Shown piece by piece: positions 1 to 11,302 of a stretch of DNA of 64,000 nt. The notes under the pieces are model-generated. The model searched no databases. It was given only the letters and a program-made list of their open reading frames with translations, and was not told the DNA's origin. The position numbers were made by a program, and so were the translations under genes. Source of the stretch: Macrothele yani. Lineage: Eukaryota; Arthropoda; Arachnida; Araneae; Macrothelidae. The stretch's first letter is position 1, and each line of letters begins with the position of its first letter. The stretch covers positions 8,820,984 through 8,884,983 of the forward strand of contig CM077034.1 in NCBI GenBank assembly GCA_039090855.1, written 5' to 3'.

Positions 1-917
1 CGGAAAGAGAACTGCTGTAGTTAAAGTGTGCCAAGAGTGGACAGAAAGAGACCTGCTGTAGTTAAAGTGTGCCAAGAGTGGACGGAAAGAGAACTGCTAT
101 AGTTAAAGTATGCCAAGAGTGGACGGAAAGAGAACTGCTATAGTTAAAGTGTGCCAAGAGTGGACGGAAAGAGAACTGCTATAGTTAAAGTGTGCTAAGA
201 GTGGACGGAAAGAGAACTGCTATAGTTAAAGTGTGCCAAAATTGATCGGAAAGAGAACTGCTATAGCTAAAGTGTGCCAAGAGTGGACGGAAAGAGAACT
301 GCTATAGTTAAAGTATGCCAAGAGTGGACGGAAAGAGAACTGCTATAGTTAAAGTGTGCCAAGAGTGGACGGAAAGAGAACTGCTATAGTTAAAGTGTGC
401 CAAGAGTGGACGGAAAGAGAACTGCTATAGTTAAAGTGTGCCAAGAGTGGACGGAAAGAGAACTGCTATAGTTAAAGTGTGCCAAGAGTGGACGGAAAGA
501 GAACTGCAATACTTAAATGTGCCAAGAGTGGACGGAAAAAGAACTGCAATACTTAAAGTGTGCCAAGAGTGGACGGAAAGAGAACTGCTATAGTTAAAGT
601 GTGCCAAGAGTGGACGGAAAGAGAACTGCTATAGTTAAAGTGTGCCAAGAGTGGACGGAAAGAGAACTGCTATAGTTAAAGTATGCCAAGAGTGGACGGA
701 AAAAGAACTGCTATAGTTAAAGTGTGCCAAGAGTGGACGGAAAGAGAACTGCAATACTTAAAAGTGTGCCAAGAGTGGACGGAAAGAGAACTGCAATACT
801 TAAAGTGTGCCAAGAGTGGACGGAAAGAGAACTGCTATAGTTAAAGTGTGCCAAGAGTGGACGGAAAGAGAACTGTGCATTGAGAGCAGATGGAAAGAGG
901 ACTGCATTAGTTTAAGT
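1..917. repeat. 41-bp minisatellite array (about 21 monomers)
   Basis: Direct head-to-tail repeats of a 41-bp monomer containing GCCAAGAGTGGACGGAAAGA and a GAACTGCTATAGTTAAAGTG half. A variant with CAATACTTAAA replaces CTATAGTTAAA in a few monomers near 505-550 and 750-800. The array runs off the left window edge. On the right it loses regularity near 870 and is interrupted at 917/918 by a mariner insertion. The same monomer family resumes at 5125, so this is one array split by a transposon. No coding content is seen. Confidence 0.95.
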
Positions 918-1374
918 ACCGGGTGTTTCACTGGGTAGAGACAACTTCCCTGTGGAATAAATTGTTAATGAATAATGAGATGGCACTCTAAGTCCGAGAC
1001 GTCGATCAAGTAGTGGGACGGTGGACACTCGATTTCGGACATGCAGTGATATATACCATGGAAGAGTTTTCTGGGTGAAAAATTGGTATGTGGAGAGTGG
1101 AAATCCCACAAAGGTGTTACGAAAGTGGGGTACAGCGTTTAAGAATCATCGTAAGCCATCCTGTGCATACCTGAAGAAATTAGTAGCGAAATCCGAAGGA
1201 ACCAACAGTGTCACAGACGAAGAGAAGAACAGCGCGGACGGCAGAAAACATCAAAGTCGCACAAGAACCATACATGACTCTAACAAAGGGGGAAAAGCTG
1301 AACTTTTTAACCACACAGGTGAAAAAGAGGAATATGCTGCAAAACAGCGTGAGCAAGACAAAATTGTTCACTGA

Positions 1375-2205
1375 AATTTATTATGTAAATATTAAGCTGG
1401 AGCACATCACTGTACTCAATATATATATATACATATTTTACATTTAATAGCAACACAGAATAAATGTAACATAGCGGAGAAAAAAATTACCACTACCGGC
1501 GAAATCTACGCTCTGTCCGACTTCCGGTTTAGGAAAGTTTTCCTCCATTTTGAAGCTGCAAAACAAGTATTGATGGAATAAAATTATATTTAACAACACT
1601 ACTGGGTAGGAGAAACATCGCAAGAAAAAAGGATTACGATCACAGGAGAAACCTTCACTCCGTCTAACTTCACAGTTTCCAAAAGTTTTGAAAGTCGGAA
1701 TTCCGCCCACCAACGAAAACAACCCCACCACCATCACTATCACCCCCAATCCCCCCCCCCCAATTTCTGTTCAGTTCTGCATCGATCCCGAGAACCATCG
1801 AAATGACGATGGAAAAGTCGGAATTCTTCGAATCCACTGAAGAATCTCGTGCCTGAATATTACAGGAAAATTTTGGGGCCAGTTTCCGTTTTTGGAATTT
1901 TTCTTCCATTTTCAAGCTGAAATGCAAATATTTATCGAATAACATGACATTTAACAATAATACTGCGCAGGAGAAACATCGCGAGAAAAAGAAATCACGA
2001 TTACGGGGGGAAATTTCACTCCTTTCACTTTTGATTTCGGAAGTTTTGAAAAACAAAATACCATGCCCCAGACCAAAAAACGACCCCCCACCCCCAACTA
2101 ATCCTTCAAAATTTCTCTTTAGTTTTGCATCGATCTTGAGAATACCCCAAATGATGACAAAAAAAAAAAAAAGCGGAATTCCGCGAATCTGCGGAAGAAT
2201 CTCAT
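1375..2205. repeat. Diverged copies of the 293-bp repeat inside mariner A
   Basis: Two to three degenerate units resemble the array at 9890-11300. Shared landmarks in the same order are the GGAGAAACATCGC-like block (1608 and 1970), TTTAACAA-AATACT, CTTCCATTTTCAAG, and CATCGATC followed by GAAATTC. They separate the first and second pieces of the mariner A transposase and so arrived as an insertion. No coding function is seen; short open frames here are chance. Confidence 0.7.
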
Positions 2206-3708
2206 GTATGAAGAACTCCTGCACGAAGCTGGTACATCAACACGAAGCCTTGCGCAGGAACTACGCATTAGCACAGCATCCGCATAGCGATGTCGGATTT
2301 GGACATGTTTCTTCACAAAATCCAGATGCATCAGCCTTTGAGCACAACAGCTGCCCAGCAGCGTTATGAGTTTGTGAACGACGCGTGTTCACTGATCGAT
2401 GAGCACCAACTTTGATGCGAAGAGCATTGTCTTCAGCAATGAGGCACTCTTCTGGTTGGATGGCTAACCGACAAAATTACTGTATCTGGGGAATGAGAAG
2501 CTGCCGGCGGTCTCTATTGTGAAGCCTCTCCATCCAACTGAAGCTAACCGTTTGGTGTGCAATGAGTGGTGATGGCCTCATTGGACTATTTTTCATAGGA
2601 GTTCACATTTACAGCTGCTACCTACAGTGACCTTTTGAAGAATAATTCAGGGATCATAGCATACTTCTGGAAAATTTTAGGTTGGAATTTTAGGAATTTT
2701 AGGAATTTTTAGAAAAATTTTAGGAAAATTTTAGGATTGTATTTCAATAAAAACTAGATGTATATTTGTATACATCTAGTAAAACAACTTTGTATACATT
2801 GTAAAGAGTTTGCTTCACACCCTTCAACCATATATACTGATAGACTGCGCATGGCATCAAAATTTCTGGCTCCAACATAAAATCACATGACATCAGTCAA
2901 AAAGATGGGTTACACCTGCTGTGCTTATGGTTGCTCTGAGCGATATAGTAAAGAAAGTTCTATGATTTTTCATGGGTAAGAAACGAATTAAATACCTAAG
3001 TCAATAAAGTTCAATTACTTAACCAGAAACTTGCAGCTATTGATATAAAAATATAGTAACTTAAGAAAAAAAAATGGAATGCAGGTTCCAAATTCTTCGC
3101 AAATGTTCATCACATTATAAATCACAAAATGTAAACAACCCGTTCATGCATGTATATAGGCTCATAAGTAAACTTACCTGAAGAGTTTTCATTATATATG
3201 GGGTGCATTCACATAATACACCGAAAACATTGAAGTTCTGCAGCGTAAATTAGTAATCATAACAGCATTTTTACACGAAATTTGGAGTCTGATGATGACG
3301 TGCCCAATGTTTGAGCCATGGCGGCTTTGATGCAGCTATTGCCAATGTGCAGTCCATTAGTATATATGGTCGAAGTTCACACCCAAATTTTTTGCATAAC
3401 GTCTAATGTCTAAAGTTTAAGTATGATTTACTTCTAATGTTCAGTTCTTATCTTTTCACGTGTTATTATCATATTCAAGTATATTTACCACATTCAAGTT
3501 TCACTTTGAACATTAATATGCTGTTTAACCAGAAGCAATTCACGATTTTCACAGAAAGTTTTCAGGTTTCACATTAAATTATAATATCCTAAAAAGGTAA
3601 TTGAAAACCAAGAACTATGTACAATTGTTCACTGAATTACTTTTTTCATATTATTGTTTTAACCTTTTCCTGATACGCCTATCTTTTTCTGCTTCCACCA
3701 CAACTAAT

Positions 3709-4047
3709 TTACTTTGTTTTCTTTATTTCAGCTGAACCTTGTATGATCAAGTTAGAGGCAACTGCTATTTCAACAGTATTTTGTTTTTCTACAGCTTTTC
3801 GCATTCTTTCTGTTCCCTCTTGAATTACTGCTAGGGAGGCTTCTTTATCTTTTTTAAGCCTATTTATTTCTGCATCATTTTCTTTTATTTTGTCATCAAA
3901 CTCAGCTTTTCTTTTTTTCTCTAGCTGCTTTTCCTTGTTTTCCCTCTCTTTCTGCTTCCTTTCTTTTACCTTTTTTGATTGTTCTTCCTTCAGCTTATCA
4001 ACATACTCTTTATAAAATTTATGTGAATCACGAACACTATTTAACAA
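3709..4047 (-). CDS. Lys/Glu-rich coiled-coil open frame in hAT element 1
   Basis: About 112 residues, extremely charged (runs such as KERKQKERENKEKQLEKKRK) with heptad-like spacing and a C-terminal EKQNTVEIAVASNLIIQGSA segment. It overlaps the end of the BED-like frame upstream in another frame, and its apparent first codon is TTG, so it is most likely the second part of the same gene after a frameshift or short intron. No catalytic motif is recognised. A role in dimerisation is only an inference from the coiled coil. Confidence 0.4.
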   Translation of the reverse strand: MLNSVRDSHKFYKEYVDKLKEEQSKKVKERKQKERENKEKQLEKKRKAEFDDKIKENDAEINRLKKDKEASLAVIQEGTERMRKAVEKQNTVEIAVASNLIIQGSAEIKKTK

Positions 4048-4267
4048 ATTTATTGTTATGGGAATTTCTTGTTATGGGAACTTTTTTTCCTTTATGATGC
4101 GCTTTTACTTGTGAAAAGCCACTATTAGAAATATTGAAAATTTCTGAACACAATATACACTTAGCAGAAAATATTGTTTCAGTTGCAGAACACCATTCTT
4201 TCAACTTCACTCCGTCCAATTCTTTGGCGAGCCACGCATCTTGAAATTTCGTTTTGGATTTAGGCAT
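4037..4267 (-). CDS. BED-like zinc-finger fragment of hAT element 1
   Basis: About 76 residues starting MPKSKTKFQDAWLAKELDG. The internal Met was preferred because the 22 residues upstream are hydrophobic and unlike the family. A C-x2-C pair (AKCILCSEIF) is followed about 20 residues later by VKAHHKGKK, where a BED finger would have its H-x(3-5)-H/C ligands. The FQDAWL start is typical of the DNA-binding N-termini of hAT-related proteins. The frame ends ten bases into the next open frame on the same strand (3709-4047), suggesting a single frameshifted or spliced gene. It would bind transposon ends. Whether it is still expressed is unknown. Confidence 0.55.
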   Translation of the reverse strand: MPKSKTKFQDAWLAKELDGVKLKEWCSATETIFSAKCILCSEIFNISNSGFSQVKAHHKGKKVPITRNSHNNKFVK

Positions 4268-5124
4268 CTTAAACACTTGTATTACTAACCAGAAAATGAA
4301 AGGGAAGTACAAAAACACGTTCCAATATTGCAAAACCAGACAACTTCCCGAAATTTGGCTGCGAGGATGTCAGATGAAAAAAAAAAAAGCAGGTCACCAC
4401 TAGAGAACTGAACCTGCACAGAGAACACCATAAAAGACGTAAAACCAGAAACTATCATACGCATCTCACGCAAGTTCAGTCAAAGCGAGTCGGAGCCGAG
4501 ATATATTGCGCATCGAAGGTCGCTGTCGCCGACGCATGATCGAAGGTCAATGATTTAAGGAGGGTCACAAAATATTAGGAATTTTAGGAATTTTAGGACG
4601 AATGCGATCCCTGATAATTTGTTCCCCGCTGCAGTCCAGACAAAACTGGATTCACAATCGCGAGTTTCAACGGGATGGTGCACTGCCACACTCCGCAAAT
4701 GCTGTTCTTGATTTGCTTCAGCAGCAGTATAGCCCGCGGGTCATCGCCAGATGATTCCCCCCCCCCCAACGATTTTCAGCCGGTCTCTCTTGGCCTCTGC
4801 AAAGCCCCGATTTAACGCCACTCGGCTTCTTCTTGTAGGGCAATCTGGAAGATCGGGCGTGCCAGGACAACCCGTGAACACTACCTGACCTCCGACGTGT
4901 CATCCAACAAACAGGAAATTGCACGCAACCTTTCGAACATCTTCCTGTCGGTATTGCAGCACTTCGAAGCACGTATTCGCCATGTTGGGACAGCGGATGG
5001 CCATCATGTGGAACATGTCATCCATTGATTACATTTTGCTTACTCTTACTCCTCTAAACGTCTTTTTCTCTTCCAATAAAGTAAGTTAACTTTCTTTTGT
5101 CACTACCCAGCGAAACACCCGGTA

Positions 5125-6705
5125 TATCAAAAGTGAATCGAAAGTGGATCTGGAGTGGATGCAAAGAGGGCTGCTATAGTTCAAGTGTGCCAAGAGTGGA
5201 TGGAAAGAGGACTGTGAGCTGAGAACAGATGGAAAGTGGACCTAGAGTGGATGGAAATCGGACTTGTAGTTCAAGTGCACCAAGAGTCGATAGAAAGAGG
5301 ACAGCCTTAGTTAAAATGCACCGAAAGTGGATGGGAAAACAACTGCTGTAACTGAAATGTGCCTAGAGTGGATGGAAAGAAGATCTCTGTATTTAATGTG
5401 TGCCAAGAGTGGATGGAAAGAGGACTGTGAGCTGAGAACAGATGGAAAGTGGACCTAGAGTGGATGGAAATCGGACTTGTAGTTCAAGTGCACCAAGAGT
5501 CGATAGAAAGAGGACAGCCTTAGTTAAAATGCACCGAAAGTGGATGGGAAAAGAACTGCTGTAACTGAAATGTGCCTAGAGTGGATGGAAAGAAGATCTC
5601 TGTATTTAATGTGTGCCAAGAGTGGATGGAAAGAGGACTGTGAGCTGAGAACAGATGGAAAGTGGACCTAGAGTGGATGGAAATCGGACTTGTAGTTCAA
5701 GTGCACCAAGAGTCGATAGAAAGAGGACAGCCTTAGTTAAAATGCGCCGAAAGTGGATGGGAAAAGAACTGCTGTAACTGAAATGTGCCTAGAGTGGATG
5801 GAAAGAAGATCTCTGTATTTAATGTGTGCCAAGAGTGGATGGAAAGAGGACTGTGAGCTGAGAACAGATGGAAAGTGGACCTAGAGTGGATGGAAATCGG
5901 ACTTGTAGTTCAAGTGCACCAAGAGTCGATAGAAAGAGGACAGCCTTAGTTAAAATGCGCCGAAAGTGGATGGGAAAAGAACTGCTGTAACTGAAATGTG
6001 CCTAGAGTGGATGGAAAGAAGATCTCTGTATTTAATGTGTGCCAAGAGTGGATGGAAAGAGGACTGTGAGCTGAGAACAGATGGAAAGTGGACCTAGAGT
6101 GGATGGAAATCGGACTTGTAGTTCAAGTGCACCAAGAGTCGATAGAAAGAGGACAGCCTTAGTTAAAATGCACCGAAAGTGGATGGGAAAACAACTGCTG
6201 TAACTGAAATGTGCCTAGAGTGGATGGAAAGAAGATCTCTGTATTTAATGTGTGCCAAGAGTGGATGGAAAGAGGACTGTGAGCTGAGAACAGATGGAAA
6301 GTGGACCTAGAGTGGATGGAAATCGGACTTGTAGTTCAAGTGCACCAAGAGTCGATAGAAAGAGGACAGCCTTAGTTAAAATGCACCGAAAGTGGATGGG
6401 AAAAGAACTGCTGTAACTGAAATGTGCCTAGAGTGGATGGAAAGAAGATCTCTGTATTTAATGTGTGCCAAGAGTGGATGGAAAGAGGACTGTGAGCTGA
6501 GAACAGATGGAAAGTGGACCTAGAGTGGATGGAAAGAGGACTTGTAGTTCAAGTGCACCAAGAGTCGATAGAAAGAGGACAGCCTTAGTTAAAATGCACC
6601 GAAAGTGGATGGGAAAACAACTGCTGTAACTGAAATGTGCCTAGAGTGGATGGAAAGAAGATCTCTGTATTTAATGTGTGCCAAGAGTGGATGGAAAGAG
6701 GACTG
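5125..6705. repeat. 213-bp higher-order repeat made of five ~42-bp monomers
   Basis: The marker GTGAGCTGAGAACAGATGG occurs at 5214, 5427, 5640, 5853, 6066, 6279 and 6492, an exact 213-bp period for seven copies. Each unit holds five divergent monomers of about 42 bp related to the 41-bp monomer at 1-917. Copies differ at only a few sites (for example GGGAAAACAAC versus GGGAAAAGAAC), so the unit was amplified recently. Confidence 0.95.
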
Positions 6706-8570
6706 CTGTAGTTAAAAGTGAACTGAAAGTCGATGAAAAGAGATCTGTAGTAACTGAAGTGTGCCTAGAGTGGATGGAAAGAGGACTGCTATAGTTAGTG
6801 TGCTGAGAAAGGACAAAAAGGGGACCTCTGTATTTGAAGTGTGCCAAGAGTGGGTGGAAAGTGGTCTGCTACAGTTAGAGTGTTTTTTTTTTTTTTTTTT
6901 TGATTGGAGGTTTAACGACCACCGTGAGCAACTCAATGGGCTATAAGCAGTCGCCCGTCCCTAATTTAGGGTCACTGGTTCCAAGGAAGGGAGAGAGCCA
7001 GTGCCATAAGACAAACACAACATCCATGCCGGACCCCTTACGGATGAATGATCAGAGGCCACGCCTTAGACCACTGCGCCACCGGGGCGGCACAGTTAGA
7101 GTGTACTGAGAGTGGATAGAAAGAGGACTGCTGTAGTTAAAGCATGCTGAGAGTAGATTGAAAGAGGACTGCCATAGTTAAAAGTGAACTGAAAGTGGAT
7201 GGAAACAGATCTGTAGTAACTGAAGTGTGCCAAGAGTGGGTGGAAAGAGGACTGCTACAGTTAGAGTGTACTGAGAGTGGATAGAAAGAGGACTGCTGTA
7301 GTTTAAGCATGCTGAGAGTAGATTGAAAGAGGACTGCCTTAGTTAAACTGCACCAAAAGTGAATGGAAAAAGAACAGCTGTAACTGAAATGTGCCTAGAG
7401 TAGATGGAAAGAAGACCTCTGTATTTAAAGTGTGCCAAGAGTGGGTGGAAAGAGGACTGCTACAATTCAAGTATACTAAGAGTGGATAGAAAGAGGACTG
7501 CTGTAGTTAAAGCATTCTGAGAGTAGATTGAAAGAGGACTGCCATAGTTAAAAGTGAACTGAAAGTGGATGGAAAGAGATCTGTAGTAACTGAAGTGTGC
7601 CTAGAGTGGATGGAAGGAGGACTGCTATAGTTAGTGTGCTGAGAAAGGACAAAAAGGGGACCTCTGTATTTGAAGTGTGCCAAGAGTGGGTGGAAAGAGG
7701 ACTGCTACAGTTAGAGTGTACTGAGAGTGAATAGAAAGAGGACTGCTGTAGTTAAAGCATGCTGAGAGTAGATTGAAAGAGGACTGCCTTAGTTATAGTG
7801 CACAGAAAGTTGATGGAAAAAGAACTGCTGTAGCTGAAATGTGCCAAGAGTGGATGGAAAGAGGACTGCTACAGTTAATGTGTACTAACAGTGGATGGAA
7901 AGAAGGCCTGTCACAGTTAAAGTGTACTAAGAGTGGATGGAAAGGGGCTGCCTTAGTTTAAGTGTACTGAGGACTGCTGTAGTTAAAGCATGCTGAGAGT
8001 AGATAGAAAGAGGTCTGCCTTAGTTAAAGTGCACCAAAAGTGAATGGGAAAAGAACTGCTGTAACTGAAATGTGTCTAGAGTGGATGGAAAGAAGTCCTC
8101 TTTATTTAAAGTGTGCCAAGAGTGGGTGGAAAGAGGACTGCTGCAGTTAAAGCATGCTGAGAGTAGATTGAAAGAGGACTGCCTTAGTTAAACTGCACCG
8201 AAAGTGGATGGAAAAAGAACTGCTGTAACTGAAATGTGCCTAGAGTGGATGGAAAGAAGACCTCTGTATTTATAGTGTGCCAAGAGTGGGTGGTAAGAGG
8301 ACTGCTACAGTTAAAGTGTACTGAGAGTGGATGGAAAGAGGACTGCTGTAGTTAAAAGCATGCTGAGAGTAGATTGAAAGAGGACTGCCATAGCTGAAAT
8401 TGGATGGAAAGAGATCTGTTGTAATTGAAATCTGCCTAGAGTGGAGGAAAAGAGGACTGCTGTTGTTAATGTGCTGAGAATAGACAAAAAAGGGGACGTC
8501 TGTATTTAAAGTGTGCCAAGAGTGGGTGGAAAGATGGCGGCTGCCTTATTCAAGTGTACTGAGAGGGGAT
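6706..8570. repeat. Irregular continuation of the ~42-bp minisatellite
   Basis: Diverged monomers of the same family (GTGGATGGAAAGAGGACTGC, GAGAGTAGATTGAAAGAGGA, GACCTCTGTATTTGAAGTGT types) recur in variable order, with partial multi-monomer periodicity but no strict higher-order unit. A SINE interrupts it at 6884-7091. Repeats fade out near 8570. The next 150 bp, up to the hAT border at 8726, are unique and show no gene. Confidence 0.9.
6884..7091 (-). mobile_element. tRNA-derived SINE, copy 1
   Basis: Read on the minus strand it starts with a tRNA-like head containing box A (GGTGGCGCAGTGGTCTAAGG). A conserved body follows (ATGTTGTGTTTGTCTTATGG ... GTTGCTCACGGTGGTCGTTA), then a poly-A tail. 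A 13-bp target duplication, ACAGTTAGAGTGT, lies at 6871-6883 and 7092-7104. The uninterrupted target, CTACAGTTAGAGTGTACTG, exists at 7255 in the host minisatellite. Box B is deleted, so this copy cannot be transcribed normally. Confidence 0.9.
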
Positions 8571-8984
8571 GGGAAGAGGCACAACACATTACTGGTGGGA
8601 GTTAGACAGCCACTGCTGCTTAAGGCTTGGGAAGAGGGGTAACTCAGTGGTGTTGTCCAGAAAAAGATGGGTACTACGTTGGGCACAGCTGACCATGGTG
8701 TACACCCAATGAGAACAGATGAATGCAGAGATGCCAACCTGTTTCAGATATTTTCAGTAGTACTCATACAAACTTTCAGTAGTTTTGGCTATTTTTCAGT
8801 AGTCATACCAAAGAAGAATAATTTTAACCGAGGAAAACAACTCATTTAATTTAATTAGCATTTTTTTACTTACTTATTCATTTATATACATGAAAATCTG
8901 TATCAAAATATTCCAAATTTTTCACATGGAAAATAATATACACCATGACTGATACATTTTTTTTTACACAACAAGCAATTGCTT

Positions 8985-9850
8985 AAACAGCTTTCTTTAG
9001 TGATTTCGCTGTACAGTGTTTTGCAGATTTGAGTTCCTCGGCAGAAAATCTTTTTTCATAACACACTTCTCCAGGGAAGAACATATTCATTTTTGCAATA
9101 AGAAGTGCTTCTACAGTTTCTAAACCTAAATTAGGTTGGAAACGAGCTTGATTTTTTTCGCACTAAACTACAATCTCTTTTACTCACAAGCATTCGAGTG
9201 TGGAACTACAAGTATTGCAAGCATTACTTTCGAGATAATAGTATACTTAACCGCTCCATTACAGGCTCTTAATTTTGAGATTTCTGACCAAGTGACATCT
9301 ATTCTATCTGTTGCTGCTATGGTCTTTAATTTGTCAGCTTCAACAAGGAATTCCGCTTCCAGTATATCAAGTTCATTTTCAGTTATTATAAATGGAAGGC
9401 GTTTGACTACGTGTAATACAGAAGTAAATGATGTTATTTTCTCTAAGTGAAGGATCTACTACCTCTGCATGCTTTAAAAATTCATCATAGACCAGTATCT
9501 TTTCTTGAATATAAGAACATTCTTCAATGCGAACTTTTCCGACAGATGTATAGAACTTAGAAAGACATGAATAGAACTTAGAAAGTTCATTTCCGTTTAA
9601 AATGATTTCGCTTTAATACATTCTTGTTTTTACTCAAATTACCAGTTGTGTCCTTTCTGATTTTTCTTTTTTGAAAAACTGTTATTTGAAAAATTAAGCT
9701 CAGCATCACCATCGGCTAAGACAAGTAGGCTTCACAAACCCCTTGGATGCCATGACAATTTTATCCATCATGCTGAAAAAACTTTCAGTTTGAGGACCAT
9801 GAATGCGTGATAGCTTTCACTATTTTAGATAAAAGGCAGTGTAACTTGGA
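8985..9850 (-). pseudogene. Decayed hAT transposase, C-terminal half
   Basis: Read on the minus strand from about 9850, the sequence contains FFQHDG/SMMDKIVMASKGF-like fragments, then EECSYIQEKILVYDEFLKHA. After a frame change it continues AEFLVEADKLKTIAATDRID, VMLAILVVPHSNACEKE and ARFQPNLGLETVEALLIAK. The last two match the hAT C-terminal dimerisation domain, in which an L-x-I/V-P-x-S-x-A block is followed by an R-x-x-L helix. Several stops and frameshifts are present. Its position inside an element with hAT ends supports the assignment. It lies antisense to the array further right. Confidence 0.7.
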
Positions 9851-9889
9851 GAATATGAATGCTTTTGAATATCATGCATCAGTTCTTAC

Positions 9890-11302
9890 AAATTTTTCAG
9901 CTTCGTCACTTTCGTTTTCGAACTCTCCCCCTTTATTAAGCTGAAATGCAGACCTTTTTTGGGGGAATATGTAAGAATGCAGGATACACGTTTGGAACAT
10001 CGTTGGGGGAAAAAAATTACAGTTACGGGAGAAACCTTTGCTACGTCCGATTTCCGCTTTCGGACATTTCCCTTCCATATTCAAGGTGAAATACAAACAT
10101 TTACGAAATAAAATGAAATTTAACAACAATACTAGGTAGAGGAAACATCGCGTGAAAAATAAAATTACGATTACGGGAGAAATCCTCACCGTTTCCGAAA
10201 GTTTCGGGCGGAAAGCATCCTTCACCACTACCGATTGCCCCAAAATTTCTGTTCAATTATGCATCGATCTCGAGGGTAACCCAAATTACGACAAAAAAGC
10301 AGAAATTCCTCGAAGCCGAAGATGACACGGGAACATTTGCGCCGTCGAATTTCTGTTTTCGGAAATTTCTCTTCCATATTCAAGGTGAAATACAAACATT
10401 TACGAAATAAAATGAAATTTAACAACAATACTAGGTAGAGGAAACATCGCGTGAAAAATAAAATTACGAGAGAAATCCTCACCGTTTCCGAAAGTTTCAG
10501 GCGGAAAGCATCCTTCACCACTACCAATTGCCCCAAAATTTCCGTTCAGTTATGCATGGATCTCGAGGATAACCCGAATTACAACGAAAAAGCAGAAATT
10601 CCTCAAAGCCGAAGATTACACGGGAATTTTTGTGCCGTCGAATTTCCGTTTTCGGACATTTCTCTTCCATATTCAAGGTGAAATACAAACATTTACGAAA
10701 TAAAATGAAATTTAACAACAATACTAGGTAGAGGAAACATCGCGTGAAAAATAAAATTACGAGAGAAATCCTCACCGTTTCCGAAAGTTTCAGGCGGAAA
10801 GCATCCTTCACCACTACCAATTGCCCCAAAATTTCCGTTCAGTTATGCATGGATCTCGAGGATAACCCGAATTACAACGAAAAAGCAGAAATTCCTCAAA
10901 GCCGAAGATTACACGGGAATTTTTGTGCCGTCGAATTTCCGTTTTCGGACATTTCTCTTCCATATTCAAGGTGAAATACAAACATTTACGAAATAAAATG
11001 AAATTTAACAACAATACTAGGTAGAGGAAGCATCGCGTGAAAAATAAAATTACGAGAGAAATCCTCACCGTTTCCGAAAGTTTCAGGCGGAAAGCATCCT
11101 TCACCACTACCGATTGCCCCAAAATTTCTGTTCAATTATGCATCGATCTCGAGGGTAACCCAAATTACAACAAAAAGCAGAAATTCCTCGAAGCCGAAGA
11201 TGACACGGGAACATTTGCGCCGTCGAATTTCTGTTTTCGGAAATTTCCCCTCCATTTTCAAAGTGAAATACAAAGATTTATGGAATACAATTATGTATAA
11301 CA
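9890..11302. repeat. 293-bp tandem repeat (about 4.5 units)
   Basis: The landmark GCGGAAAGCATCCTTCACCA recurs at about 10208, 10500, 10793 and 11086 (292-293 bp). The second and third units are nearly identical; the outer ones are more diverged. Related degenerate units occur at 1375-2205. The array ends abruptly at the start of the RTE fragment. Open frames on both strands repeat with the unit and show no known domain, so I treat them as non-coding. Confidence 0.9.

Larger units (their letters stand above)
2648..4613 (-). mobile_element. hAT-like element 1 with 6-bp target duplication
   Basis: It begins CAGGGATC at 2648 and ends GATCCCTG at 4613. The 6-bp direct repeat ATAATT flanks it at 2642-2647 and 4614-4619. 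Both ends carry short subterminal direct repeats of the type ATTTTAGGA (2675-2740 and 4570-4600). The insertion splits the second and third pieces of the mariner A transposase, which independently confirms the borders. Inside are two minus-strand open frames, a BED-like zinc finger and a coiled coil, but no recognisable hAT catalytic core, so it is a deleted or non-autonomous copy. Confidence 0.85.
1040..5033 (+). pseudogene. Mariner A transposase, split into three pieces
   Basis: Three separated plus-strand pieces match one insect-type transposase with an N-terminal DUF4817 helix-turn-helix. Piece 1 (about 1050-1275) reads GRVFWVKNWYVESGNPTKVL, then TNSVTDEEKN, and after a frame change RTARTAENIKVAQE. 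Piece 2 (about 2220-2640) reads STRSLAQELRIS and KSIVFSNEALFWLDG, where the first catalytic Asp (normally FSDEA) has become Asn. Piece 3 (about 4625-5033) carries the second catalytic block FQRDGALPHSANAVLDLL and then LQSPDLTPLGFFL. Stops and frameshifts are frequent. Piece 1 is separated from piece 2 by 293-bp repeat units, and piece 2 from piece 3 by a hAT element with a 6-bp target duplication. Family assignment rests on motif recognition only. Confidence 0.8.
919..5122 (+). mobile_element. Decayed DUF4817-type mariner-like element (mariner A)
   Basis: The ends are inverted repeats: CCGGGTGTTTCACTGGGTAG at 919 and, on the opposite strand from 5122, CCGGGTGTTTCGCTGGGTAG. Each is flanked by a TA dinucleotide (917-918 and 5123-5124), the target duplication of the Tc1/mariner superfamily. 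Minisatellite of the same family lies on both sides. The element is 4.2 kb because it carries nested DNA: diverged 293-bp repeat units (about 1375-2205) and a hAT element (2648-4613). The remaining sequence encodes pieces of one transposase on the plus strand. It is certainly inactive. Confidence 0.9.

Noticed and set aside
10228..11122. Repeated 102-codon frames (MGQLVVVKDAFRLKLSETVR type) as a gene family
   Set aside because: They repeat every 293 bp with overlapping frames on the opposite strand and show no domain; they are best explained as non-coding repeat.
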